From contig CAZWUK010000079.1 of assembly GCA_964636685.1 (NCBI GenBank), forward strand, positions 1 through 9,533: a stretch of DNA of 9,533 nt, given 5' to 3'. The notes beneath the pieces were generated by a model. That model made no database searches. It was given only the letters and a program-made list of their open reading frames with translations, and was not told where the DNA came from. A program made the position numbers and the translations under genes. The stretch's first letter is position 1; each line of letters opens with the position of its first letter. The stretch comes from CAZWUK01 sp964636685. GTDB taxonomy: Bacteria > Bacillota > Clostridia > Christensenellales > CAG-138. This document shows positions 1 to 5,696 of the stretch, piece after piece.

Positions 1-2
1 CA

Positions 3-326
3 AAGGTCTGGCGCTACACGGGCGAAAAGTGGTCGCGCCAAAGCGAGGAGCTGCCGCTGCATCGCGCGCTGGATCTGGCGATTCTGATTGCGCGCGTCAT
101 CCGCTACCGCAACGAGGAGTCCTATCGCTTCCCCAAGGGATACGATCCGGAGAATCCCATCATCGACCGCATCGGCGTGCAGGGTGACGCCATGACCGTC
201 TCGGTCTGCACCGGCAACGAGAACATCGACGAGGACATGAAGCTGCTTATCGACGCGATCGGCGTAGACGACGAGCTGCTCGGCGAGCGTTTACGGGTTC
301 TCAAGCACGAGCTTGATCTCCTCTGA
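3..326 (+). CDS. DUF6530-like conserved hypothetical protein, 3' end only
   Basis: The last 107 codons of a gene that begins outside the window, ending in TGA at 324-326. The visible protein starts KVWRYTGEKWSRQSEELPLH and continues through a hydrophobic helix (DLAILIARVIRY), a YDPENPIIDRIGVQGDAMTV stretch and an acidic C-terminal half ending RVLKHELDLL. I recognise this from memory as resembling the DUF6530 family of Firmicutes, whose function is unknown; the name is tentative. There is no signal peptide or membrane segment in the visible part. The reading frame is clean and the codons are GC-rich at third positions, like the redox operon to the right, so it belongs to the host chromosome rather than the element. 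A 14-bp perfect hairpin begins at the base right after the stop. Confidence 0.75.
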   Translation, partial: KVWRYTGEKWSRQSEELPLHRALDLAILIARVIRYRNEESYRFPKGYDPENPIIDRIGVQGDAMTVSVCTGNENIDEDMKLLIDAIGVDDELLGERLRVLKHELDLL

Positions 327-358
327 CTTCCTTTTCTTTCGCGAGAAAGAAAAGGAAG
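327..358. terminator. 14-bp perfect hairpin directly after the DUF6530-like gene
   Basis: Positions 327-340 (CTTCCTTTTCTTTC) pair perfectly with 345-358 (GAAAGAAAAGGAAG) around a GCGA tetraloop. It starts on the base after the stop codon. The stem is pyrimidine/purine biased and has no T-run behind it, so it is not a textbook intrinsic terminator; it may terminate weakly or protect the 3' end. Its right arm is also the start of the tandem repeat that follows. Confidence 0.5.
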
Positions 359-547
359 CAAAAGAAAGCGATGGGGCGATGGGGAATGGTTTGTTGTCCC
401 GCCTTCTCTCCGCCTGCTGCTTTCCATTCACAAGAAAGAAAAGGAAGCAAAAGAAAGCGATGGGGCGATGGGGAATGATTTGCTGTCCCGGCTTTCTTCC
501 GCCTGCTGCTTTCTGCCCTCATGCGAGAGAAAGAAAGCAAAAGAAAA
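344..547. repeat. Tandem repeat of 89-95 bp, two full copies and a partial third
   Basis: Copy 1 starts at 344, copy 2 at 433 and a partial copy 3 at 528. Copies 1 and 2 are identical for the first 45 bases (AGAAAGAAAAGGAAGC through GATGGGGCGATGGGGAATG), then differ by scattered substitutions and a 6-base length change; copy 3 keeps only the A/G-rich start. Both strands stay open in several frames, but the predicted peptides are repetitive and Ser/Phe/Lys-rich and look non-coding. This accounts for most of the 320-bp gap between the DUF6530-like gene and the redox operon. Confidence 0.8.
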
Positions 548-594
548 TGGCAACAAGCAGCTGTTCCATGGGAAACACATTGATTCAGAAACTC

Positions 595-623
595 AAAAAA
601 CGCAGGAATTGCCCTGCGTTTTT
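595..623 (-). terminator. Intrinsic terminator of the redox operon
   Basis: Stem CGCAGG (601-606) and CCTGCG (613-618), extended by A5/T5 pairing, with a 6-base loop. On the reverse strand the stem is followed by six Ts (595-600). It lies 24 bp past the stop of the TlpA-rhodanese gene, and the forward strand also ends in Ts, so it could work both ways. Confidence 0.85.
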
Positions 624-646
624 CTGTCTTCTGTCATATGTTCCGT

Positions 647-1594
647 CTATTTTTCGACGAGATCGGTATGTGTCCAGTCGTTCATCCCACCGAAATCATA
701 CACGGCGGTGTAGCCAAGCTCTACCAGGGCTCTTGCTGCGATTTCGCTTCTGCGCCCGCTGCGGCAATAGAGCAGGATCGTTTGATCTTTACTGGGCAGC
801 TCTGCCGCCGCCCGGTCGCTGATCTGTCCGTGGGGGATAAGCTTCGCGCCCTTAATGTGTCCGGCGTCGTATTCGTCCTGCTCGCGGACATCGACCACAA
901 TGTAATCCGTGCGGTCGCTCGTCAGGATCTCATAGGCCTCCTGCTGCGTCATCTTGTGATACTCTGCCGCCATGACCGTCTCCTCCTGCGCGGCTGGCAG
1001 TATCATGTCGATTCCGCGCATTAACACTTCCTTGGAAATCGCACCGCGGGCATGGGCAACATAATTGCCTGCCGCGTCGATGAAGAATGTCATCGGGATA
1101 CCGCTGACGCCATAGGCATAGGAGGCGCTCCGGTCGGCGTCAAAATACACGGGGAAGGTGTAGCCGGATTTTTCAATGAACGCCTTGGCGGTGTTCACCG
1201 TTTCCCGACTGCCATCTGTCGCGTTGACCATCATAAAGTGAATCTGATCGCCCAGCTCGGACGCGACCTCGTTAAAGTCCGGCATCTCGCTTTGGCAGGG
1301 GCCGCACCAGCTCGCCCAGAAGTTCAGCACCACGGGCTTGCCTTTCATATCAGACAGCGAAACGCTGTTGCCGTCCGCATCCTGCACGGTGATATCCGGC
1401 GCGGGCTCCGGCGTCGGCGTGGGGGTTGCGACCGCTTCGTCTGCACCCTCCGCTGCCGCGGGCGTGGGCGTTGCAGCGTTCAGCTGTACGGCGCCGTCGC
1501 TTTTCTTTATAAGAAGGTTATAAACCAGCACCGCCGCCAATACAAGTGCGGCAATACCGACAATCCATAAGACCAATTGTTTTTTCTGGGACAT
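647..1594 (-). CDS. Membrane-anchored TlpA-like thioredoxin fused to a rhodanese domain
   Basis: A 315-residue protein. Residues 6-29 form an uncleaved-looking membrane anchor, followed by an Ala/Thr/Pro-rich linker (about 40-68) suited to the cell-wall zone. Residues 69-200 are a TlpA/ResA-type thioredoxin fold with WCGPC at 96-100 and the cis-proline loop GIP at 165-167. Residues 214-315 are a rhodanese domain with the active-site loop CRSGRR at 277-282 (catalytic Cys277), preceded by VDVRE and AGHIKGA motifs. The start is supported by an AGGAGG-type site (complement at 1599-1605). It is the last gene of trx-ccdA-tlpA/rhodanese, so it probably receives electrons from CcdA. Likely roles are reduction of exported disulfides or handling of persulfide/sulfane sulfur outside the membrane; the substrate cannot be told from sequence. 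Both active sites look intact. Confidence 0.9.
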   Translation of the reverse strand: MSQKKQLVLWIVGIAALVLAAVLVYNLLIKKSDGAVQLNAATPTPAAAEGADEAVATPTPTPEPAPDITVQDADGNSVSLSDMKGKPVVLNFWASWCGPCQSEMPDFNEVASELGDQIHFMMVNATDGSRETVNTAKAFIEKSGYTFPVYFDADRSASYAYGVSGIPMTFFIDAAGNYVAHARGAISKEVLMRGIDMILPAAQEETVMAAEYHKMTQQEAYEILTSDRTDYIVVDVREQDEYDAGHIKGAKLIPHGQISDRAAAELPSKDQTILLYCRSGRRSEIAARALVELGYTAVYDFGGMNDWTHTDLVEK

Positions 1595-1621
1595 ATGTCC
1601 CTCCTTTCTTTCGGCGCTTCT

Positions 1622-2293
1622 TTATGCCGACAGAAGCGACAGGAATTTCCCCATCAGTCCTGTCATCATCAGCACACCGACGATCACGAGAAAAACTCCG
1701 GAGACCAGATTCACCGCGCGGTAATGCTTTTTGATCCAGTCAAACGCGCCGCAGATCTTATCCAGCAGCAGCGCCGACAGTAAAAACGGCACGCCGAGTC
1801 CCAAGGAATACAGCAGCAGCATCAGCATGCCCTGAAAGACCGTCCCCTGTTGGGAGGCGAGCAGCAGCGCCGAGCCGAGAAACGCGCCCACACAGGGCGT
1901 CCAGCCGATCGAAAACACCATGCCGAACAGCATCGCGGAGAAAAAGCCCGTCACCGTTCCGCTCGCACCCTTGCGGGTGCTGCCGTTCAAAAAGGGGAGC
2001 TTGAGCAGCCCGATATAGTTCAGCCCAAACAGTACGACGATCGCGCCCGTGACGAGGTTCACAATCGTTGCGTAGCGGATCATCAATTGTCCGAGAACAC
2101 CTGCAAACGCGCCGAACAGCAAAAATATCACGGTAAAGCCCAGCACAAAGCCAAGCACATGTTTGACCGTCCGACCCGTGCCCGGTGTTGCTTCTCCGCC
2201 CATAAAATAGGATAGATACACCGGAAGCATGGGCAAAAGGCACGGGGAGACGAAGGTGATGATGCCTTCCAGAAACACGATTACATACTGCAT
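1622..2293 (-). CDS. ccdA: CcdA-type cytochrome c biogenesis / thiol electron transporter
   Basis: A 223-residue polytopic membrane protein of the CcdA/DsbD-transmembrane family, which passes electrons from cytosolic thioredoxin to thiol proteins outside the membrane. About six hydrophobic segments are visible (roughly 3-31, 44-72, 76-98, 112-145, 152-178, 190-212). The two redox cysteines lie in the expected motifs: SPCLLPMLP (Cys18) and GWTPCVGAFLG (Cys134). The length is normal for CcdA. The start is preceded by GGAG six bases upstream; the gap to the thioredoxin stop is 46 bp and the gap to the next gene is 27 bp, so the three genes form one transcription unit. No cytochrome c genes are in view, so the partner is most likely the TlpA-rhodanese protein encoded next. 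Confidence 0.93.
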   Translation of the reverse strand: MQYVIVFLEGIITFVSPCLLPMLPVYLSYFMGGEATPGTGRTVKHVLGFVLGFTVIFLLFGAFAGVLGQLMIRYATIVNLVTGAIVVLFGLNYIGLLKLPFLNGSTRKGASGTVTGFFSAMLFGMVFSIGWTPCVGAFLGSALLLASQQGTVFQGMLMLLLYSLGLGVPFLLSALLLDKICGAFDWIKKHYRAVNLVSGVFLVIVGVLMMTGLMGKFLSLLSA

Positions 2294-2339
2294 ACGCCAC
2301 TCCGTTTCCCCGCGTCAATGCGGTAACAATACTGTTCCA

Positions 2340-2648
2340 TCAGCCTTCCAGCAGTTTGAGAATGGCGGCCTTCGGACGCGCGCCTACCGCGGTTTCCTTG
2401 GCAGCGCCGTTTTCAAACACCATCAGCGTGGGAATGCTCATGACGCCGAACTTTGCGGCGAGGTTTGGCTGTTCGTCGATGTTGATTTTGCCGACCCGGT
2501 ACGCTGTCTCCTCCGCGATCTGATCGACCAGAGGCGATACCATACGGCACGGCCCGCACCAGGGCGCCCAGAAATCGACCAGCATCTTTCCCTCGGATTT
2601 GAGAACTTCCTTATCAAAATTATCAGCGGTGATTGTAATAACTGCCAT
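2340..2648 (-). CDS. trxA: Thioredoxin
   Basis: A 102-residue thioredoxin, the usual length. The active site WCGPC is at 30-34 within VDFWAPWCGPCRMVSP, and the cis-proline loop SIPT is at 71-74. There is no signal peptide, so it acts in the cytosol as a dithiol reductant. The frame stays open further upstream to 2741, but ATG 2648 is the right start: AGGAGGA lies at the proper distance and the protein then begins at the normal family position (AVITITADNF). As first gene of the operon with ccdA and the TlpA-rhodanese gene, it is the likely electron donor to CcdA. It may be a dedicated copy rather than the housekeeping thioredoxin; the window cannot decide this. Confidence 0.95.
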   Translation of the reverse strand: MAVITITADNFDKEVLKSEGKMLVDFWAPWCGPCRMVSPLVDQIAEETAYRVGKINIDEQPNLAAKFGVMSIPTLMVFENGAAKETAVGARPKAAILKLLEG

Positions 2649-2678
2649 GATTGTTTCCTCCTGTTTTGTTGTGGCTTT

Positions 2679-2707
2679 ACTATACCCTATTTTCTCCCGG
2701 CTGTATG
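2679..2707 (-). promoter_or_regulatory. Possible promoter of the thioredoxin operon
   Basis: Reverse-strand TATAGT (complement at 2679-2684), 17 bases from a poor -35 candidate CATACA (complement at 2702-2707). The -10 is good and would give a leader of about 25-30 bases carrying the AGGAGGA site. The weak -35 keeps this tentative; a TTGAAA further upstream is an alternative. Confidence 0.4.
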
Positions 2708-2811
2708 TGATTTTATCACGAATCTCCACTTTATTTTTCAACCTGCGTCATTTGCGCCCTCCCGCTTGCTTTTTTCCCCGGGCGTCTGAAAAAAACTTCA
2801 TACCGTCAGTA

Positions 2812-2840
2812 TTGACACCGTCCCGATCTTCCGATATAAT
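2812..2840 (+). promoter_or_regulatory. Consensus promoter of tRNA-Met
   Basis: TTGACA (2812-2817), 17-bp spacer, TATAAT (2835-2840): a perfect match to the sigma-A consensus, 37 bp ahead of the mature tRNA 5' end. It lies outside the element and keeps the tRNA expressed after insertion. Confidence 0.92.
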
Positions 2841-2877
2841 ACATTTTGCCTCTAATTGATGCGACATCATTTGATAT

Positions 2878-2954
2878 GGCGGCGTAGCTCAGCTGGCTAG
2901 AGCATTCGGTTCATACCCGGAGTGTCATCTGTTCGAATCAGATCGCCGCTACCA
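2878..2954 (+). tRNA. tRNA-Met (CAT anticodon), elongator type
   Basis: A full cloverleaf can be folded. The acceptor stem is GGCGGCG (2878-2884) with CGCCGCT (2944-2950, one G-U pair), followed by A73 and an encoded CCA. The D arm is GCTC/GAGC. The anticodon stem TTCGG/CCGGA frames the loop TTCATAC with CAT at 2912-2914. The T arm is ATCTG-TTCGAAT-CAGAT. The anticodon stem lacks the three G-C pairs of an initiator and position 1 is paired, so this is elongator Met; a lysidine-modified Ile tRNA is a less likely alternative. Its 3' half (from 2909) is the left attachment site of the integrated element, which restored the gene on insertion. Confidence 0.93.
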
Positions 2955-2955
2955 C
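2909..2955 (+). repeat. attL, 47-bp core repeat within tRNA-Met
   Basis: Runs from the last base of the anticodon 5' stem strand through the anticodon loop, T arm, acceptor 3' strand and CCA plus one C. Identical to 9436-9482. The flanking base differs on each side (G versus C on the left, A versus G on the right), which fixes the repeat length. Strand exchange most likely occurs in or near the anticodon-loop part, as for other tRNA-targeting tyrosine recombinases. Confidence 0.92.
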
Positions 2956-2962
2956 AGAAGAG

Positions 2963-2987
2963 AACGTCCTATTTTAGGGCGTTTTTT
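2963..2987 (+). terminator. Terminator downstream of tRNA-Met, carried by the element
   Basis: Stem AACGTCCT (2963-2970) with AGGGCGTT (2976-2983, one wobble pair), 5-base loop, then six Ts (2982-2987). It lies just outside the core repeat on the element side, so the integrated element supplies the tRNA's terminator. No comparable hairpin is visible in the 51 bases after attR. Confidence 0.85.
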
Positions 2988-3039
2988 CTTGTTGCTCGGC
3001 TTTCTTCTCTGTGGATTTTAGCGGGCTGAAAAAGCCAAA

Positions 3040-3059
3040 ATACCGCATTTTTACCGCAT
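3040..3059. promoter_or_regulatory. Left arm-type integrase sites (two 9-mers, 11-bp spacing)
   Basis: The 20-mer at 3040-3059 contains ATACCGCAT (3040-3048) and TTACCGCAT (3051-3059), in the same orientation and 11 bp apart. The identical 20-mer recurs at 9287-9306 near attR. It lies 85 bp from the core repeat and just past the integrase stop, where arm-binding sites of tyrosine integrases are expected. Confidence 0.75.
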
Positions 3060-3069
3060 CAGAATTTTT

Positions 3070-4221
3070 TCAGCATTGAAATGCAGCGCTTTTGTTGCTC
3101 ACAAAGTCGTTGAACGCATCGATTGACTGCTCCGCTTTTCGCTTGGATAGATGCGTGTATACCTTCATGGTTGTTTGGACGTCTGCATGTCCCAAAAGCC
3201 GCTGTGCCGTCAAAATATCCACTCCGGCATCATATAGCATAGTCGCGTATGTATGGCGTAGCTGATGCGCTGTGAACGGCTCTATTGCTATGGCGGCGGG
3301 CGTTCCTTTCTTTGCTGATGTTCCGCCGGCTTGAATGTTCAAGAAAGCTTGGTAACTATCCCATGCCCGGCGGAATCCGATATTGCTCATCAATCCGCCT
3401 GTCCTCTGTGCAGGGCATACAAGCATCCCATTGCTGCATCTTTCCGACATAAGCGCCTGTATGATTGCATCTGGTATCGGCACAATTCGGTTACCGGCTT
3501 TTGATTTTGGCGCTTTTATTTCCGCCTGGTTTCCATAATAAAAAACGGCTTTTGTGATGCTGATCCGTTTTAGCTTCAGGTCAATATCTCGCCATGTAAG
3601 CGCAAGAAGCTCCCCGCGCCGAATCCCGCAATACAGCATAATGAGTGCCGGAATCCCCATTCTGTGGTCTTTCCAAGTGCTTGCAACGAGCTTTTGCGTT
3701 TCCTGTGATAACGGCTGCCTTTGTTCTGCATCAATTTCCGGCACTTTTACTTGCGCGAAAACGTTTCTAAAAACAATATCGTTGTTCATTCCAAAGTTCA
3801 TGATTGCCGAAGCTGTTCGCTTGACCTCTTGTAACGTTTTCTTGGAATAGTCCTCGTCTGCCATTTTCCCTATGATTGATTCCAGGTGCATGGGCTTTAA
3901 GTCCTTTGCCTTAAATGCCGAAAGATCATGCAGATGATTATTGATGATGCACCTGTATCGTCTCTGTACGCCGCCGCTGACCGTGCTTTTTGCCGTTGTG
4001 ATCCATGCGTCGGCAAGATCCCCAAAGCGGGCGTTCTCATCCACAGAAAGCGTCCCACGCCGAAGCTGCTGCTCATACTCCGCCGTCCTTCGATCCATTT
4101 CTTTGATGGTCTTTGCATAGATGTATTTACGGATCGGCTTGCCGTCCGGCTTTCTTCCGATCACGATTGACCGGCAATAGTTCCCGTCTGGACGGCGGGA
4201 AACCTTCGCTTGTCGCGGCAT
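3070..4221 (-). CDS. int: Tyrosine recombinase / integrase
   Basis: A 383-residue site-specific recombinase that would integrate and excise the element at tRNA-Met. The N-terminal 1-60 is a basic arm-binding-type region, about 64-160 is the SAM-like core-binding domain (FGDLADAWITTAK...), and about 168-360 is the catalytic domain. Visible catalytic residues: Arg201 in GIRRGELLAL, a Lys in KAPKSKAGNR (236-244), His319 and Arg322 in HQLRHTY, His345 in LLGHADVQTT, and the nucleophile Tyr355 in KVYTHLS. Nothing is missing, and the length is normal for Tn916/phage-type integrases. It begins 2 bp after the stop of the upstream XRE gene, so the two are co-transcribed and int should respond to that regulator. 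Its 3' end points towards attL. Confidence 0.95.
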   Translation of the reverse strand: MPRQAKVSRRPDGNYCRSIVIGRKPDGKPIRKYIYAKTIKEMDRRTAEYEQQLRRGTLSVDENARFGDLADAWITTAKSTVSGGVQRRYRCIINNHLHDLSAFKAKDLKPMHLESIIGKMADEDYSKKTLQEVKRTASAIMNFGMNNDIVFRNVFAQVKVPEIDAEQRQPLSQETQKLVASTWKDHRMGIPALIMLYCGIRRGELLALTWRDIDLKLKRISITKAVFYYGNQAEIKAPKSKAGNRIVPIPDAIIQALMSERCSNGMLVCPAQRTGGLMSNIGFRRAWDSYQAFLNIQAGGTSAKKGTPAAIAIEPFTAHQLRHTYATMLYDAGVDILTAQRLLGHADVQTTMKVYTHLSKRKAEQSIDAFNDFVSNKSAAFQC

Positions 4222-4223
4222 GG

Positions 4224-4580
4224 TCAGTCCTCGCCTTCCGTATAATCTTTTACCATTGTCAACTCATGAATACGCTTTATCGCTTCAGCTTGTCCCTTGA
4301 AATTAAGCTTTTCCCAATCAGCGGAAATTGAGTTGAGCGGGAAATAGTCGTAAATATCAATGTCATCGGCTTGTTCCGGCTTTCCCCACAGGAAGTCTTG
4401 CAGGCTCATATGCAAGCTGTCTGCCATCTTGCCAAGAATGGCAATGGTTGGTTGGCGCTCGTTCGATTCATAACGCTGAATACTTGCCAAGCCCAGCCCG
4501 CATATTTTCGAAAACTGTTCTTGCGTCATGCCGTGCGCCAATCTCATTTCTTTAATCTGTTTCCCAAAGCGAATGCTCAT
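4224..4580 (-). CDS. Cro/CI-type XRE transcriptional regulator
   Basis: A 118-residue protein with an N-terminal HTH_3 domain (about 5-62: FGKQIKEMRLAHGMTQEQFS then GLASIQRYESNERQPT). The C-terminal half is acidic, then helical (DDIDIYDYFPLN... QAEAIKRIHELT), and is likely for dimerisation; no peptidase domain is visible, so it is not a LexA-like self-cleaving repressor. ATG 4580 follows a GAGG-type site. It faces an excisionase-type gene across a 153-bp region with three TCC-N4-GGA sites, and it is followed 2 bp later by int. This is the usual layout of a lysogeny-like switch; repression of the rightward genes and control of its own operon are inferred. Confidence 0.9.
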   Translation of the reverse strand: MSIRFGKQIKEMRLAHGMTQEQFSKICGLGLASIQRYESNERQPTIAILGKMADSLHMSLQDFLWGKPEQADDIDIYDYFPLNSISADWEKLNFKGQAEAIKRIHELTMVKDYTEGED

Positions 4581-4595
4581 TTGCTTCCTCCACTG

Positions 4596-4607
4596 TTAAA
4601 TTTAACG
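4596..4607. promoter_or_regulatory. 12-bp palindrome in the xre-int leader
   Basis: GTTAAATTTAAC is a perfect palindrome 15 bp upstream of the xre start codon, between the predicted transcription start and the ribosome site. It could be an additional operator or simply an AT-rich chance palindrome. Confidence 0.3.
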
Positions 4608-4622
4608 TAACACTATGGACAT

Positions 4623-4651
4623 ATCATAACATTGCACATCCAAACGGACAA
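4623..4651 (-). promoter_or_regulatory. Promoter of xre-int
   Basis: Reverse strand TTGTCC (complement at 4646-4651), 17-bp spacer, TATGAT (complement at 4623-4628). The leader is about 35 bases. The -35 box overlaps the first TCC-N4-GGA site (4639-4648), so the bound regulator should affect this promoter directly. Confidence 0.65.
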
Positions 4652-4721
4652 GTATTTTCAAATATATGTTGAAATAATTTCCAAACGGATGTATTATAGG
4701 AAGCAGATAAATCCAAATGGA
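4639..4721. promoter_or_regulatory. Three TCCAAACGGA-type operator candidates
   Basis: TCCAAACGGA at 4639-4648 and again at 4680-4689, and TCCAAATGGA at 4712-4721. Each has TCC...GGA outer symmetry. Site 1 overlaps the -35 of the reverse promoter, site 2 lies between -35 and -10 of the forward promoter, and site 3 overlaps the ribosome site of the forward gene. Position and number resemble a phage-type switch operator set for the adjacent XRE protein. Confidence 0.6.
4669..4697 (+). promoter_or_regulatory. Promoter of the rightward (excisionase-primase) genes
   Basis: TTGAAA (4669-4674), 17-bp spacer, TATTAT (4692-4697), 36 bp ahead of the start codon. The second operator candidate lies inside the spacer. 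The -35 is also one arm of an inverted repeat (TTTCAA 4656-4661 / TTGAAA 4669-4674). Confidence 0.65.
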
Positions 4722-4733
4722 GGTGTTTATAAG

Positions 4734-4919
4734 ATGATTACCGAAAAACAAACATTGTCGGCTACGGAGCTTTCGCAGTATCTCGGCATCAGTCGAAGTG
4801 GTGCGTACAATCTCATGCAAGCAAACGGCTTTCCATCCTTTCGGATCGGCGGTCGAATCATTGTAACGAGATCGGCGTTTGAAAAGTGGTTGGAGGAACA
4901 GCAGCTTAAAGGAGCGTAA
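4734..4919 (+). CDS. Excisionase-family HTH (AlpA/HTH_17-like) protein
   Basis: A 61-residue protein that is almost entirely one winged-helix/MerR-like DNA-binding domain: LSATELSQYLGISRSGAYNL (8-27), then GFPSFRIGGRIIVTRSAFEKW (wing and last helix). This pattern is typical of the 'helix-turn-helix, excisionase family' proteins of integrative elements. The frame is open from 4632, but ATG 4734 is chosen because GGAGGT lies about 8 bases upstream and the predicted promoter lies inside the longer frame. It is the first gene rightward of the switch region, so it may act as the recombination directionality factor for int, as a rightward activator, or both; the sequence does not separate these. 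The stop lies one base before the GTG of the primase gene. Confidence 0.85.
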   Translation: MITEKQTLSATELSQYLGISRSGAYNLMQANGFPSFRIGGRIIVTRSAFEKWLEEQQLKGA

Positions 4920-4920
4920 C

Positions 4921-5445
4921 GTGGAAGCAGATCGTATTCAAGCAGCATTGGAAGGGTTCGCGACGGCGGGCGGACAAGCGGCACAGCTTGTGAAGCAGCG
5001 GCGTTTTGTGTGCTGGAAGCGTATGCCGAAAGAAAACGGCAGCGGGTTCACAAAGCCGCCGATCAATCCGAATACCGGGTATCGCGTCAACATCCGCCGT
5101 AACGCAAAGGACAAGAGCACCGGTGCGCCGCTGCCTGTCGTTCTTTTCACTGCACACGAAGCGCTGGAACACATGAAAGGCGGAAGGTGCGACGGCATAG
5201 GTATCGCGACGGGCGATTTTGACGGAATCCCCCTCTGTGGAATTGACGTGGATCACTGCGTCGAGAAAGACGGGAGCTACTGTGATGAATATCAAAAGGT
5301 TAGTATGTCCCCTGCTGTCGATTGGCTGCATCATTGCAGATCACACCGGCGGCAATGCCGGCTGCTGTATTGGCGACGGATGTGCGTGGTGGGATTTTGC
5401 AAATGCGGAATGCACCGTTACTTCATGCGCTTCCATGGCGGTTGA
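4921..5445 (+). pseudogene. Truncated phage/plasmid-type primase (N-terminal prim-pol part)
   Basis: GTG start at 4921, with AAAGGAG at 4908-4914 overlapping the end of the upstream gene. Residues about 20-126 match the N-terminal prim-pol-like region of large primase-helicase proteins of phages and ICEs: QRRFVCWKRMPKENG, TKPPINPNTGYRV, FTAHEALEHMKGGRCDGIG and then GIDVDHC, where Asp109 and Asp111 are the likely metal-binding pair. After about residue 126 (EYQK) the character changes abruptly to a Cys/His/Arg-rich tail that is only the out-of-frame reading of the next gene. The full family usually continues for several hundred residues with a helicase domain. The gene therefore looks like the stump left by a deletion, and replication by this protein is doubtful. 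A short functional prim-pol fragment cannot be excluded. Confidence 0.7.
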
Positions 5446-5515
5446 CGGTTTGATTGGGATCTTGGACAGCATCGACAGAACCGGCAAGGAGATCCAGCGC
5501 ATGAAAGAACCTTAA
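5285..5515 (+). CDS. Small Cys-rich phage/ICE-type protein, unknown function
   Basis: A 76-residue protein: it begins NIKRLVCPLLS, has CAWWD at 33-37, then AECTVTSCASMAVDGLI and a helical charged tail. It has seven cysteines (8, 15, 27, 28, 33, 43, 48). The pattern CP(F/L)(L/M)S ... C-x-WWD ... C-x-(V/I)-x-S-x-A matches small Cys-containing proteins I know from clostridial prophages and integrative elements; no function is established for them. The start is supported by GGGAG at 5271-5275, nine bases upstream. It overlaps the 3' part of the truncated primase frame (+1 shifted), and real family-like sequence begins just where primase homology ends, so a deletion probably joined the two. A metal-binding role is possible but unproven. 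Confidence 0.6.
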   Translation: MNIKRLVCPLLSIGCIIADHTGGNAGCCIGDGCAWWDFANAECTVTSCASMAVDGLIGILDSIDRTGKEIQRMKEP

Positions 5516-5540
5516 AAGCCGAAAACCGAAGCAAAGCGAA

Positions 5541-5564
5541 ATAACCCACTCGGTTATCTGGGTT
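5541..5564. other. Two mutually exclusive stem-loops between small Cys-rich gene and sigma gene
   Basis: ATAACC (5541-5546) can pair with GGTTAT (5552-5557), or AACCCA (5543-5548) with TGGGTT (5559-5564). The two share bases and cannot form together. There is no T-run. It may be an RNA switch or processing site upstream of the sigma gene, or chance. Confidence 0.25.
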
Positions 5565-5586
5565 TGCATAGATCAAACACAATCTC

Positions 5587-5626
5587 TCTGTTGTACAACA
5601 CCGCACAATCATTCTGTTGTACAACA
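5587..5626. promoter_or_regulatory. Two identical 12-bp palindromes, 26 bp apart
   Basis: TGTTGTACAACA is a perfect palindrome present at 5589-5600 and 5615-5626, each preceded by TC (14-bp direct repeat). The centre-to-centre distance is 26 bp, about 2.5 helical turns. The sites lie about 70 bp upstream of the sigma-like gene in a 180-bp gene-free gap. They look like operators for a dimeric regulator. I find no convincing -35/-10 pair around them and no further copy in the window. Confidence 0.65.
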
Positions 5627-5696
5627 AAAGGCAGCCCCGTCACCGAAAGCCGCCCAAGCGCAATTCATTCTATCATGGATGGGGGAAGCGGTACAA

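Noticed and set aside
122..822. Several open frames on both strands across the tandem repeat
   Set aside because: They are repetitive low-complexity peptides overlapping the DUF6530-like 3' end or the redox operon; the repeat keeps multiple frames open by chance.
2316..2327. TTACCGCAT-like 9-mer between thioredoxin and ccdA genes
   Set aside because: A single copy outside the element without the 11-bp partner; best explained by chance.
3024..3036. GGCT-GAAAA-AGCC hairpin after int considered as its terminator
   Set aside because: Only four base pairs and no T-run on the reverse strand.
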